From the NCBI GenBank assembly GCA_963668545.1, contig OY764868.1, positions 3,534,001 to 3,598,000 on the forward strand: DNA of 64,000 nt. The letters are read 5' to 3'. The DNA is from G963662265 sp963668545 (GTDB lineage: Bacteria; Spirochaetota; Spirochaetia; CADAEX01). A program made the position numbers and the translations under genes. The notes under the pieces were generated by a model. That model saw only the letters and a program-made list of their open reading frames with translations, did not search any database and was not told where the DNA came from. Below, piece after piece: positions 36,914 to 46,016 of the stretch (its first letter is position 1; every line of letters starts with the position of its first letter).

Positions 36914-38194
36914 TTGAAAAAAAAGACCAACAAAATTCTGCTTGCAGCAGATATTTTTATTGTATTTATTTCTCTCATGTCTTCATGGATGATAAGGTCG
37001 AGGTTTACTGAATTCTTTTTTACTCTTGACCGGTTATATTTTATTCTGCCTTATGTTCTTCTTGCGAGAATTCTTAACAATGTTTTATTTGAGGAATATA
37101 CATACCAGTATAAAAAAGTTTATATAGAAGATATAAAGAAAATATTCTGGCACAATTTGTTTCCTTCGACTATTTTTCTTGCTTTAAGATTTTTTTCTCC
37201 AATACATATGTCCCGAATGCCCCTTGCAATGATTTTTGTCGAATATTTTCTTACAACTGCGGCTATGGTTCTGTTCCGATTCCTTATAATAGACAGCAGA
37301 AAAGAAAAGTTTGTATCTAATACAAATGTTGTAAGAAAAGCAGTAATTATATCATTTCAGCTCGGGGAAACAGAAAAAAACAGTATTAGAAAGATTCTTG
37401 ATAATTATATATTTGATATAGATTCTATTATTACTCCTTCATCAATTGAGTGGGAAACAGATATTGATGGTATAAAAGTAACAGGGGATATAAACATAAT
37501 TGAGAAAATTTTTTCTGAATACAATGATATTGATCGTCTTATTCTTATAGGCAGATGTACAAGAGAGCAGGGTAGTTATATTCTGGATGTGGCGGGAAAA
37601 TACAGTTTGGAATGTTTTTCCCTGGCTTCTGACGGTGAACTTTCTTTTCCAGGCGCTGATTTTTTTACTTCGGAATCATTAAAAGATGGTTTTTATATAC
37701 CTGAAAGTGTAAGTGCATACCTTAATGCAAAGAATATTGTTTTTTCTTCTGATAAGTATTCAGCCCTGGACTGGAAGTTACCTCCCTATATAAAAGAGGA
37801 TAAAAATGATATAAAGTGCCTTGCTGTTATTAGCTGTGATGGTGAGGGGAAAATGACAGTAATAAGCAGAGATTTTAGAGAAGATAAAATCGATAATTCA
37901 ATAATTAATGGCGCTGTCCTTTTTGTTGATGATATGTATTTAAAGCTTGGAAAAACTGATATGTTGTTGGGACAGATAATAAAAGCATATTATTGTTACC
38001 TTGTTTCAGGAAAAGAAAAAATGGTATCTGTTTTCAACAACAGTGTATCAGAAAAAATCTATGAAAAATATCTGTTTTATAAAGGCAGTAATAAATATAA
38101 ATTAAATGCGAATAATATTAAATTAACAGAAAAACATTTGAATCCTGTGTGGAAAAAAACAGAATTTACAGATTTATATGTACTGGAGTTGTAA
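36914..38194 (+). CDS. Membrane protein resembling the N-terminal half of CapD/WbaP-type proteins, without a catalytic domain
   Basis: 426 residues, TTG start with AGGTGAG upstream. Four hydrophobic segments in the first 135 residues (starting ILLAADIFIVFISLMSSWMI) and then a Rossmann-like segment (KAVIISFQLGETEKNSI, then IDRLILIGRCTREQG) resemble the N-terminal part of polyprenyl-phosphate sugar-phosphate transferases and CapD-type epimerases/dehydratases. The expected second half is not there: I see neither the KFRSM/DELPQ transferase motifs nor the GxxGxxG/YxxxK of an epimerase. The C-terminal 200 residues are unrecognised. It may be a regulatory or scaffold protein, or a divergent enzyme. 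It is one base from ugd. Confidence 0.6.
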   Translation: MKKKTNKILLAADIFIVFISLMSSWMIRSRFTEFFFTLDRLYFILPYVLLARILNNVLFEEYTYQYKKVYIEDIKKIFWHNLFPSTIFLALRFFSPIHMSRMPLAMIFVEYFLTTAAMVLFRFLIIDSRKEKFVSNTNVVRKAVIISFQLGETEKNSIRKILDNYIFDIDSIITPSSIEWETDIDGIKVTGDINIIEKIFSEYNDIDRLILIGRCTREQGSYILDVAGKYSLECFSLASDGELSFPGADFFTSESLKDGFYIPESVSAYLNAKNIVFSSDKYSALDWKLPPYIKEDKNDIKCLAVISCDGEGKMTVISRDFREDKIDNSIINGAVLFVDDMYLKLGKTDMLLGQIIKAYYCYLVSGKEKMVSVFNNSVSEKIYEKYLFYKGSNKYKLNANNIKLTEKHLNPVWKKTEFTDLYVLEL

Positions 38195-39496
38195 ATGAAA
38201 ATAGTAATGATAGGAACAGGCTATGTCGGGCTTGTTTCAGGAACCTGTTTTGCCGAATTTGGCTGGAATGTTGTATGTGTTGATAAGAGTGAAGAACGGA
38301 TCAATGCTCTTAATAACGGAATTATGCCGATTTATGAACCTGGTCTTGAAGCCCTTGTCAAGAAAAATGTTAAGGCTGGAAGAATCAGCTTTTCTCTTTC
38401 ATATGAGCCATATGTTGAGGAAGCAGATATTGTTTTTATAGCAGTGGGAACTCCTTCAAGAAGGGGTGACGGTTATGCAGACCTCAGTTATGTATACTCA
38501 GCTGCAGAGGAGATCGCGTCCCATCTTAAAGGATACACAGTAATTGTTGACAAGAGTACTGTTCCTGTAGGAACAGCAAGAAATGTTGAAAGGATTATCA
38601 GAAATGCTAATCCTGAAGCTGATTTTGATGTTGCATCAAATCCTGAATTCCTCAGAGAGGGCTCTGCAATAGGTGATTTTATGAGACCGGACAGAGTTGT
38701 TCTGGGGGCAGAAAGCGGCAGGGCACAAGAGCTTTTAAGAGAACTTTACAGACCTCTATATCTTCTTGAAACTCCGATGGTTATTACAGGCCTTGAGACT
38801 GCAGAGCTGATTAAATATGCAAGCAATTCGTTTCTTGCTGCAAAGATATCTTTTATCAATGAAATTGCAAACCTATGTGAAAAGGTCGGTGCTGATGTTA
38901 AAGATGTTTCCAAAGGGATGGGGCTGGATAAAAGAATAGGTCCAAAATTCCTTCATGCAGGCCCTGGATACGGAGGTTCCTGTTTCCCCAAAGATGTAAC
39001 TGCACTTGTTAAAATTTTCCATGATAACGGTATGAGTTCCAGAATTCTTGAATCTGTTCTAAATGTCAATAATTCACAGAAATCTCTAATGGTAAAAAAG
39101 ATTCGAAAAGCTCTTTCCGGTGAAGTTTCAGGAAAAACAATCGCAGTCCTTGGCCTTACATTCAAGCCGGAAACAGATGATATGAGAGATGCACCTTCGC
39201 TCACCATTATTCCTGCGCTTGTTAATAGCGGGGCGGAAATCAGGGTTACAGACCCTGAAGGGATGGATGAAGCAAAAAAACATCTTGAAAAGGTTGAATA
39301 TTTTAATGATCCATATGAAACCTGTAAAAATGCTGATGCTGTTGTGATAATGACAGAATGGAACCAGTACAGGGCTCTTGATTTTTCAAGGCTCAGGGAT
39401 GTTATGAAAGGTAATGTTTTTGTTGACCTTCGAAATGTTTATAATGGTGAAATTGTTGAGAAAACAGGATTCTCTTATACCGGTGTAGGTGTTTAA
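38195..39496 (+). CDS. ugd: UDP-glucose 6-dehydrogenase
   Basis: 433 residues, standard length. N-terminal NAD-binding IGTGYVGLVSGTCFAEFG, the central DKSTVPVGT and SNPEFLREGSAIGDF, and the catalytic-Cys motif GYGGSCFPKD near residue 260 are all intact, followed by the UDP-binding C-terminal domain (LGLTFKPETDDMRDAPS). It oxidises UDP-glucose to UDP-glucuronate in the cytoplasm using two NAD+. The UDP-glucuronate decarboxylase at 43524 and the uronate-4-epimerase-like gene at 56955 would use its product. Confidence 0.96.
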   Translation: MKIVMIGTGYVGLVSGTCFAEFGWNVVCVDKSEERINALNNGIMPIYEPGLEALVKKNVKAGRISFSLSYEPYVEEADIVFIAVGTPSRRGDGYADLSYVYSAAEEIASHLKGYTVIVDKSTVPVGTARNVERIIRNANPEADFDVASNPEFLREGSAIGDFMRPDRVVLGAESGRAQELLRELYRPLYLLETPMVITGLETAELIKYASNSFLAAKISFINEIANLCEKVGADVKDVSKGMGLDKRIGPKFLHAGPGYGGSCFPKDVTALVKIFHDNGMSSRILESVLNVNNSQKSLMVKKIRKALSGEVSGKTIAVLGLTFKPETDDMRDAPSLTIIPALVNSGAEIRVTDPEGMDEAKKHLEKVEYFNDPYETCKNADAVVIMTEWNQYRALDFSRLRDVMKGNVFVDLRNVYNGEIVEKTGFSYTGVGV

Positions 39497-39544
39497 ACTG
39501 AAAATATTTTTGATTCTATTTATAGTTCTTATTGGGATTATCAG

Positions 39545-40024
39545 ATGAAATATAACAGATGTGTAGTTAACGGAGTTTTTGATCTCTTTCATGTTGGTCA
39601 TGTTAATCTTCTAAAAAGAGCCAAGAACATATTCAATGAGGTTGTTGCGGCTGTTGATTCAGATGAATTTGCATCCCGTGTAAAGCGGCAGCCTGTATTC
39701 AGTGAACAGGACAGGCTGGACATAGTAAAATCGTGCAGATATGTTGATGATGCTGTAATAGTAGATGATTCCTATGGGCCTTTTGCATTTGAGAATAAAA
39801 AAGTTGACAGCTTCATGGAAGATCACAATATTGACGCTGCCTTCATTGCTGCAGATACAGAAGAGGATGTTTTAAAGTGGTTTTCCCATCTTCACCGTAC
39901 AAACAGAACTGTGGTTGTACCAAGGACCAGTGATATCTCAACAACACATGTAATTAAAATAGTTAACGGTGAAATAACAAGGGACATGGTTCAGAGAGAT
40001 CCTTCTTGTAAAATAAATTTCTGA
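39545..40024 (+). CDS. Cytidylyltransferase, glycerol-3-phosphate cytidylyltransferase (TagD)-like, copy 1
   Basis: 159 residues, the usual length for TagD-type enzymes. It has the nucleotide-binding motif FDLFHVGHVNLLKRA (HxGH) and the C-terminal VPRTSDISTTHVIK, which corresponds to the RTxGISTT motif of cytidylyltransferases. It should couple CTP to a phosphorylated alcohol to give, most likely, CDP-glycerol, the donor for the TagB/F-like enzymes of this window. Ethanolamine- or choline-phosphate, and other polyol phosphates, are alternatives. A paralogue follows 90 bases downstream. Confidence 0.88.
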   Translation: MKYNRCVVNGVFDLFHVGHVNLLKRAKNIFNEVVAAVDSDEFASRVKRQPVFSEQDRLDIVKSCRYVDDAVIVDDSYGPFAFENKKVDSFMEDHNIDAAFIAADTEEDVLKWFSHLHRTNRTVVVPRTSDISTTHVIKIVNGEITRDMVQRDPSCKINF

Positions 40025-40114
40025 TTATTTATTAAAGATCTCAGATTATTATAAGTATTATTCCTGTGATCAGGGAGTCTGAATATATTATTTAAAGGAA
40101 TAAAAGGATTAAAT

Positions 40115-40561
40115 ATGAATTACAAAAGATGCGCAGTAAATGGTGTTTTCGATCTTTTCCATGTAGGGCATGTGAGGCTTTTAAAAAGAGCCAGGGAAAT
40201 GTTTGAAGAGGTTGTTGTTACAATCGATTCTGACGAACTTACAATACAGGAAAAGAGAAAACCTATTTTTGATGAAAATGAACGGCTTGAGATTATAAAG
40301 GCATGCAGATATACAGATGATGCTCTGATTATTGACAGGTCATGGGGCCCGCATGCACATGATCCTGCAAAAGTTGATGAGTTTATGGAGAAATATAAAG
40401 TGGATGCCATGTTTGTAGCTGCAGATGATGAGGAATATGTAAAATACTGGTTCGGCCACCTGTATGAACAGGGTAAAGTTGTCATTGTGCCCAGAACCAA
40501 GGATATTTCCACAACCCATGTTATCAAAGTTGTTAACGGGGAAATTGTTGAGGAAGAGTAA
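40115..40561 (+). CDS. Cytidylyltransferase, glycerol-3-phosphate cytidylyltransferase (TagD)-like, copy 2
   Basis: 148 residues, clearly a paralogue of the preceding gene: FDLFHVGHVRLLKRA (HxGH motif), a related central region, and VPRTKDISTTHVIKVVNGEI. A good ribosome site (AAAGGA, AAAAGGA) lies upstream. It ends 2 bases before the large YidC-fusion gene, so it is co-transcribed with it. The two copies differ in the middle (DDSYGPFAF versus DRSWGPHAH), where the substrate-specific loop would be, so they may use different phospho-alcohols. Confidence 0.88.
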   Translation: MNYKRCAVNGVFDLFHVGHVRLLKRAREMFEEVVVTIDSDELTIQEKRKPIFDENERLEIIKACRYTDDALIIDRSWGPHAHDPAKVDEFMEKYKVDAMFVAADDEEYVKYWFGHLYEQGKVVIVPRTKDISTTHVIKVVNGEIVEEE

Positions 40562-40563
40562 TT

Positions 40564-43485
40564 TTGATTTTCAGTTTTTTCTATTATTTATTTATTTTTC
40601 CCCTTGAATGGGGAATGAAACTTGTTCTTGAAACATCCTACCTCATTACCGGAAGCTACGGATACTCTGTAATAATCATGAGTATTGCTGTTAATTTTGC
40701 TCTTCTTCCTCTCTATCTCCTTGCGGAGAAGTGGCAGGATTATGAAAGAGATATAAAGAAAAAAATGAAGGGAGAGCTTGATAAAATAAATAATGCCTTT
40801 ACAGGGGAGATGAGGCATTATTATACAACTGCTGTCTACAGGAGATTCAAATATAATCCTCTCTCTGCTGTCCGGGTGAGTCTCGGATTCTTTATCCAGG
40901 TCCCTTTTTTCTTTGCAGCATATCATTTTCTTTCCCATTACAAGATGCTTGAGGGGGTAGGATTCTGGTTTCTGGATGACTTATCACTTCCTGATGCTGT
41001 TGTTAAGATATCAGGAGATACTTTGAATATAATGCCGCTTGTTATGACAGCGGTTAATATAATCTCCTCATATATCTATGCAAAAACTCTTGAAAAACGG
41101 GAGAAGATTCAGCTCTGGGGTCTGGCAGGAGCTTTTCTTGTCCTTCTTTATAATTCTGCGTCCGGCCTTCTTCTTTACTGGACCTGCAATAATATTTTCT
41201 CTCTTGTAAAGAACTATATAATCAGGGCTGTTGTAGAAAAGGAAAAGATTATAACTTTCAGATGGAAGAATCTGTCTTTTAAGAAGGCTGCATCCTCAAG
41301 AAAACTTTTTTATATTTATCTTTTAACCGGGTTTTCCGCACTTTACCTTGTATTTTTTCACTATAAATATCTGTATGCAGAGACAAGGTATTCAGCATTT
41401 TTAATTGCTATGTTTCTGTTTCTGCTGATTTCTTTATATTCTATTGTTTTTCTAATAATAAATTTCAGAGTGAGTAAGAGATATATTGCAGCTTCAGCTT
41501 TTATAGGTATTTTTGCAGCTGTTCTAATTTTTATTTCTGTTGATTATTTTTTTAAGCTTGATTATTTTTCATCAACACGTGTTACAAGAAAGCTTTATCT
41601 TGCCTTTTTTCTTGCCCTCAACATGGTGAGTCTTCCCCTGATACTGAAAAGGCATGGAAATATTACAGAAATCAGTTCAGGGAAAAAAAGTGTTTATTTT
41701 TCCGCGGTTCTTTATGCTGTTCTTGTAATCTTTGTTTTTTCCCCGTTAAGGCTTTATGCTTCTGCGCCCGGAGAACTTGAGATTTCTTTATTGAGCCTGT
41801 TTCTTTATTCCCTAACTGCTGCTGCAGGGGGGATAGCTGTTTCAGCTGCTGTTTTCTTTGCGGTACCAACCAAAATAAAAAGCAGTTTTATTTTTGCTGC
41901 AGTTTTAGCATCTGTACTTGTTTTTTTCTATACATTCCTCTATCCGGGAGATTTCGGTAATCTCAATAAATTTGCCCTTACAAAGGCATACAGACTGAAC
42001 GGAGAAATCCTGAAATACATTTTCGAGCTCTGCCTGGTTGTGTCTGTATTCTGTACAGTTCTTTTAATAGTAAAGAGGAAAAAGGCTGCATATTTCATTT
42101 TTGCAGCTCTTGCTTCTGTTTCCTTTATCCAGACTTCTGTTTCTGTCATTGATATGGTTAAGGTAAAAAACAGTGCTGAAATGTCTGCAGAAAATCTGGA
42201 CCTTATTCCTGAATACAACAGCGATATCATGACTTTCTCAAAGACAGGGAATAATATTGTGGTTATTCTTCTTGATATGTGTACCGGAGGATATATCCCG
42301 CAGATCAGGGATGGGCTAGCTGATTTTGATAACATATTTTCAGGGTTTACATGGTATCCAAATTCTCTGAGCAGCGGATACCACACAAGTACGAGTATTT
42401 CTGTAATGAGAGGCGGGTGGAAATACCAGTCGGAAAACCTGAATAAACGTAAAGACAAGAAATACTACGAGCATATTGCTGATTCATATCATGTAGTTCC
42501 TGATATCCTTGATAATTACGGGTACCTCAGTGCTTTTGTAAATCCTGATTACTATCTATCCCCCAACGGAAATCTTTCTGAACTAAGAAAGAGGGGAATT
42601 ACAGCAGGCTACAGCAAGGATTATATACAGTTCTGGAAATCTGAAAACGGCTATACAGCAGACAGCCGGATAGAGGATAGCGGAAGCATGAATTACCGCT
42701 TTCTGCTTGCTGTATCACTTTTCAAGGCATCCCCGTTCCTTTTCAAGCCATTTATATACAATAACGGTGAGTGGATTCTTATTGGGCAGGCTGATCTCAG
42801 TAAGTCAATCTATAACCAGGTGCTCAAGTCCTGGGGATTTCTAGATTCAATGGATAAAATATCATCTGTTGATGAAAGGGGAAATACTTTTAAATTCCTT
42901 CACAATCATACAACCCACTCCCCTTATGCGATTGATAAAGACGGTAATCTTACAAATGATTATCCTGATCCCGAGGTTAAGGATTATTCAAGAGGCAGGG
43001 CCCCTTATTACAGTGCAAAGGCTTCTTTCAGGGCTGTTTCAAATTGGATTGAGTGGCTTAAAGATGAGGGGATTTATGATAATACAAAGATTATTCTTGT
43101 TTCAGATCACGGAAATAATCTGGGTCATGATCCCATGAAAAGAGATGATTTTGACTTTAATGAAATATCAGATATTGATTATACAAGAAGCCATATTCTT
43201 CTGATGGTCAAGGATTTCGGGGAAAAAGGAAATTTTAAATCAGATGACAGGTTTATGAGTAACGGGGACCTTGCTTCCATTATCTGCTCCGGTTTAGATA
43301 CCGGCGGAGTCATCAGTCCTGACAGAACAAAAGGAACTCCGGAAGAAGGCAGGGTGCTTGATTTTGTAAAATCGAATTCCTGGAGATGGGAATCAATTTA
43401 TACGGAAAAAGAAATAAAATATGATTTTGTCTACAGGGTAAGGGATAATATATTTGATCCTGACAACTGGACAAAGATTAAATAG
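40564..43485 (+). CDS. YidC/Oxa1-like domain fused to an alkaline-phosphatase-superfamily phospho-transferase domain
   Basis: 973 residues, TTG start. Residues 1-230 are YidC/Oxa1-like: IIMSIAVNFALLPLYLLAEK (Asn44 where YidC has Arg), a charged hairpin at about 58-90, NPLSAVRVSLGFFIQVPFF (with Arg104) and SASGLLLYWTCNNIFSLVKN. About 240-530 is a series of roughly nine membrane segments. The extracytoplasmic catalytic domain starts near 555: Asp571 in VVILLDMCTGGY, probable nucleophile Thr608 in HTSTSISVM, HTTHSP, and Asp848-His849 in LVSDHGNNLG. The C-terminus is DPDNWTKIK. Residues Asp, Thr, His and Asp-His fit a metal-dependent phospho-transferase of the LtaS/EptA type. It follows two TagD-like genes by 2 bases, tying it to CDP-polyol use. 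Confidence 0.87.
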   Translation: MIFSFFYYLFIFPLEWGMKLVLETSYLITGSYGYSVIIMSIAVNFALLPLYLLAEKWQDYERDIKKKMKGELDKINNAFTGEMRHYYTTAVYRRFKYNPLSAVRVSLGFFIQVPFFFAAYHFLSHYKMLEGVGFWFLDDLSLPDAVVKISGDTLNIMPLVMTAVNIISSYIYAKTLEKREKIQLWGLAGAFLVLLYNSASGLLLYWTCNNIFSLVKNYIIRAVVEKEKIITFRWKNLSFKKAASSRKLFYIYLLTGFSALYLVFFHYKYLYAETRYSAFLIAMFLFLLISLYSIVFLIINFRVSKRYIAASAFIGIFAAVLIFISVDYFFKLDYFSSTRVTRKLYLAFFLALNMVSLPLILKRHGNITEISSGKKSVYFSAVLYAVLVIFVFSPLRLYASAPGELEISLLSLFLYSLTAAAGGIAVSAAVFFAVPTKIKSSFIFAAVLASVLVFFYTFLYPGDFGNLNKFALTKAYRLNGEILKYIFELCLVVSVFCTVLLIVKRKKAAYFIFAALASVSFIQTSVSVIDMVKVKNSAEMSAENLDLIPEYNSDIMTFSKTGNNIVVILLDMCTGGYIPQIRDGLADFDNIFSGFTWYPNSLSSGYHTSTSISVMRGGWKYQSENLNKRKDKKYYEHIADSYHVVPDILDNYGYLSAFVNPDYYLSPNGNLSELRKRGITAGYSKDYIQFWKSENGYTADSRIEDSGSMNYRFLLAVSLFKASPFLFKPFIYNNGEWILIGQADLSKSIYNQVLKSWGFLDSMDKISSVDERGNTFKFLHNHTTHSPYAIDKDGNLTNDYPDPEVKDYSRGRAPYYSAKASFRAVSNWIEWLKDEGIYDNTKIILVSDHGNNLGHDPMKRDDFDFNEISDIDYTRSHILLMVKDFGEKGNFKSDDRFMSNGDLASIICSGLDTGGVISPDRTKGTPEEGRVLDFVKSNSWRWESIYTEKEIKYDFVYRVRDNIFDPDNWTKIK

Positions 43486-43523
43486 GAAAATTACTTTTTA
43501 GAACTTAAGGAGAAAGATAAACT

Positions 43524-44465
43524 ATGAAAAAACGTATACTTGTTACAGGCGGCGCCGGATTTATAGGCAGCCATCTTTGTAAAAAACTTCTTTCTTTGGG
43601 ACATGATGTAATATGTGCGGATAATTTTTTTACAGGTTCCAGGGAAAACATCGTAGAGCTCCTGGATAATCCTTATTTCGAAGTTATGCGACATGATGTT
43701 ACATTTCCCCTCTTTGTGGAGGTTGATGAAATATATAACCTTGCATGTCCTGCAAGCCCTGTTCACTATCAGTTTGATCCTGTTCAGACAACTAAAACTT
43801 CAGTTCACGGTGCTATAAATATGCTCGGACTTGCAAAAAGGACAAAAGCCAGAATAATGCAGGCATCAACATCAGAAGTTTACGGAGATCCTGAGATACA
43901 TCCTCAGACAGAGGATTACTGGGGAAGGGTAAATCCGGTTGGAATAAGAAGCTGTTACGATGAAGGTAAGAGATGCGCGGAAACTCTGTTTTTTGATTAT
44001 CACAGGCAGAATAATGTTGATATCAAGGTTGTAAGAATATTCAATACATATGGTCCTAATATGCATCCTGATGACGGGCGGGTTGTAAGTAATTTTATTG
44101 TACAGGCTCTTAAGGGAAATGATATTACTATTTATGGGGACGGCGAGCAGACTCGAAGTTTCTGTTATGTTGATGATCTTGTAGACGGATTTATAAAAAT
44201 GATGGATACAGAAAAAGGTTTTACAGGTCCTGTAAATATGGGGAATCCCGGTGAATTTACAATGAATGAGCTGGCGAAGAAGGTTCTAAAACTGACAGGA
44301 TCAAAATCAGTTATTAAATACTTTCCTCTTCCCCAGGATGATCCCAAGATGAGAAGACCTGATATTTCCCAGGCAAAGGAAAAACTTGGATGGCAGCCGT
44401 CAATTGATCTTGAAGAAGGGCTTGATAAGACAATAGCATACTTTAAAAAGAAGATTGCTGAATAA
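43524..44465 (+). CDS. UDP-glucuronate decarboxylase (UDP-xylose synthase)
   Basis: 313 residues. The Rossmann motif GGAGFIGSHLCKKL is followed by ADNFFTGSRENIVELLDNP, YNLACPASPVHYQFDP and ASTSEVYGDPEIHPQTEDYW, a sequence typical of UXS enzymes, which make UDP-xylose from UDP-glucuronate in the cytoplasm. The catalytic YDEGKR (Tyr-Lys) is near residue 148, and the C-terminal RRPDISQAKEKLGWQP is also family-typical. With ugd at 38195 it forms a UDP-glucose to UDP-xylose route. A strong ribosome site (AAGGAGAAA) precedes the ATG. Confidence 0.95.
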   Translation: MKKRILVTGGAGFIGSHLCKKLLSLGHDVICADNFFTGSRENIVELLDNPYFEVMRHDVTFPLFVEVDEIYNLACPASPVHYQFDPVQTTKTSVHGAINMLGLAKRTKARIMQASTSEVYGDPEIHPQTEDYWGRVNPVGIRSCYDEGKRCAETLFFDYHRQNNVDIKVVRIFNTYGPNMHPDDGRVVSNFIVQALKGNDITIYGDGEQTRSFCYVDDLVDGFIKMMDTEKGFTGPVNMGNPGEFTMNELAKKVLKLTGSKSVIKYFPLPQDDPKMRRPDISQAKEKLGWQPSIDLEEGLDKTIAYFKKKIAE

Positions 44466-44471
44466 TACATT

Positions 44472-45947
44472 ATGGTTAATTTGAGCAGCCAGGGCTTTTT
44501 AAACCTTGTTTTCCTTTATTCAGGTGTCTTTCTGGGATTTGTAAACACTGTTCTCAAGGTAAAGGTTATGACCCCGGAGGAAATCGGGGTTGCAGCAATA
44601 CTGAGTACGCTGGCTATATTCTTTGTTTTTTTCGTATCTTTCGGGTTCCTCTCCGGGATCCGGAGATACTACAGCCGGTTCCGGGATGATTTAAAGCTTA
44701 AGACAGGTTTTATACTGTTTAATATTTCTTTGTCTCTTATTATGCTTATCATTTTAGGGTCGGTCTTCTATTTTTTGAAAGACTGGATCCTGTTAAAGTA
44801 TGATAATGCTCTTGTTGAAAGATATATAACTGCTGTTTACTTTTTCTTCCTAGGAAACTCCCTTTCAAGTTTTTTCCAGTATATTTTTGAAGCTGAATAC
44901 AAGTCTGTAATTGGTAATATATATTATGATATTGTACACCGTGTTCTTCATCTTGCCTTTCTTCTCATCATGATGAATACATCGATCGGTTTTTACTGGT
45001 ATATTGTTTTTCTTATTTCTTCTCTGTTTCTTAAAGTTTTTACATATATGTTTTTCTTCAAGATGTGGATTAACTTTTCCTTTCCCTGCTTTTCCTTTAT
45101 CAGAAAAGACTTTCTTAAAGAGTACTTTAAATACTGCGGGCTCACTTTTTCATCAGGGATGACAGGACTGGTAACTGAAAATGTTGATAAACTTATGATT
45201 GGCGCTTTTTTAACAATGGAGGATGTCGGAATTTATTCTGTTGTTGTTCAGATATCAATGCTTATTAAAATTATAAAAAATGGTTTTATAAGGATAGCAT
45301 ATCCAGTAATAGCAGAGTCCTGGGAAAACAAAGAAAACAGCAAGATAGAAAAAGTCTACAGAAGCAACAGTGCTGTTCAGATGTTTCTGGGAAGTTTTAT
45401 TTTTATTATAATCTTCTCTTTTCCCGAATCAATTCTCAAAGCACTTGATCCTGCATATGTAAGAGGAGCTTCTGTTCTTGTCTTTATTGCTTGCGGTTAT
45501 CTTATAGACTTGTCTGCAGGGATGAGCGACGGGATAATTTCTCTTTCAAAATATTTTCATTTTGATCTTTATCTGAGGCTTTTTCTGGTTTTTCTTACTG
45601 TTTTAACAAATTATATTTTTATTCCTGTCTGGGGACTTGCAGGGGCTGCTTTTGCATCAGCTTTAACTCTTCTTGTTTTCAATTTGAGCAAGATAATTGT
45701 TATATGGAAAAAATTCCGCTTTTTCCCTTTTTATTCTGACTCTGTCAAAATAGTTTTTCTCACAATTCTGACAGGATCTGCTTTAAGGTTTGTTTTCAGA
45801 AGAGAGATTGGAATGAGCGATATTTCCATTGTAAAGGTAATAATTATTGCTTTAATTACATTTATATTGTATTTTTGTACTGCTAAAATTGTTTTTAAAC
45901 TTAAAATACTTGATAAAAATCCGCTGAAGAAAGACTTTTTCAGATAA
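44472..45947 (+). CDS. wzx: Oligosaccharide flippase, Wzx/MVF type
   Basis: 491 residues and about 12-14 membrane segments. The N-terminus LSSQGFLNLVFLYSGVFLGFVNTVL and the internal GLTFSSGMTGLVTENVDKLMIGAF, containing the NVDKLMIG motif common to bacterial polysaccharide flippases, place it in the MOP superfamily. It should move an undecaprenyl-linked oligosaccharide or the polyol-phosphate repeat to the periplasmic side. It is the only flippase in the window, so it may serve the whole locus. G+C content is noticeably higher here than at the left end. Confidence 0.88.
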   Translation: MVNLSSQGFLNLVFLYSGVFLGFVNTVLKVKVMTPEEIGVAAILSTLAIFFVFFVSFGFLSGIRRYYSRFRDDLKLKTGFILFNISLSLIMLIILGSVFYFLKDWILLKYDNALVERYITAVYFFFLGNSLSSFFQYIFEAEYKSVIGNIYYDIVHRVLHLAFLLIMMNTSIGFYWYIVFLISSLFLKVFTYMFFFKMWINFSFPCFSFIRKDFLKEYFKYCGLTFSSGMTGLVTENVDKLMIGAFLTMEDVGIYSVVVQISMLIKIIKNGFIRIAYPVIAESWENKENSKIEKVYRSNSAVQMFLGSFIFIIIFSFPESILKALDPAYVRGASVLVFIACGYLIDLSAGMSDGIISLSKYFHFDLYLRLFLVFLTVLTNYIFIPVWGLAGAAFASALTLLVFNLSKIIVIWKKFRFFPFYSDSVKIVFLTILTGSALRFVFRREIGMSDISIVKVIIIALITFILYFCTAKIVFKLKILDKNPLKKDFFR

Positions 45948-45953
45948 TCTATG

Positions 45954-45976
45954 ATTTTTCAGATTCCCTGAAAAAT
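45954..45976 (+). other. Perfect 9-bp inverted repeat upstream of 46017
   Basis: ATTTTTCAG at 45954-45962 pairs perfectly with CTGAAAAAT at 45968-45976 around a 5-base loop, in the 69-base gap between the flippase and the YIDPGTGSM gene. It is not followed by a T run, so it is not a standard rho-independent terminator. It could be an RNA-processing or attenuation hairpin, or an operator. Its stem is AT-rich and only weakly stable. Confidence 0.45.
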
Positions 45977-46016
45977 ATTACGTCTTCATAAAATTAAAAA
46001 ACAAAAGGTGATGTTT

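Noticed and set aside
36914..38194. Initiating sugar-phosphate transferase of the WbaP/WcaJ type
   Set aside because: The C-terminal catalytic motifs of that family are absent.
40041..40082. A structured leader or riboswitch before the second TagD-like gene
   Set aside because: TCAGA/TCTGA and CCTG/CAGG can pair, but stems are only 4-5 bp and no known riboswitch core is present.
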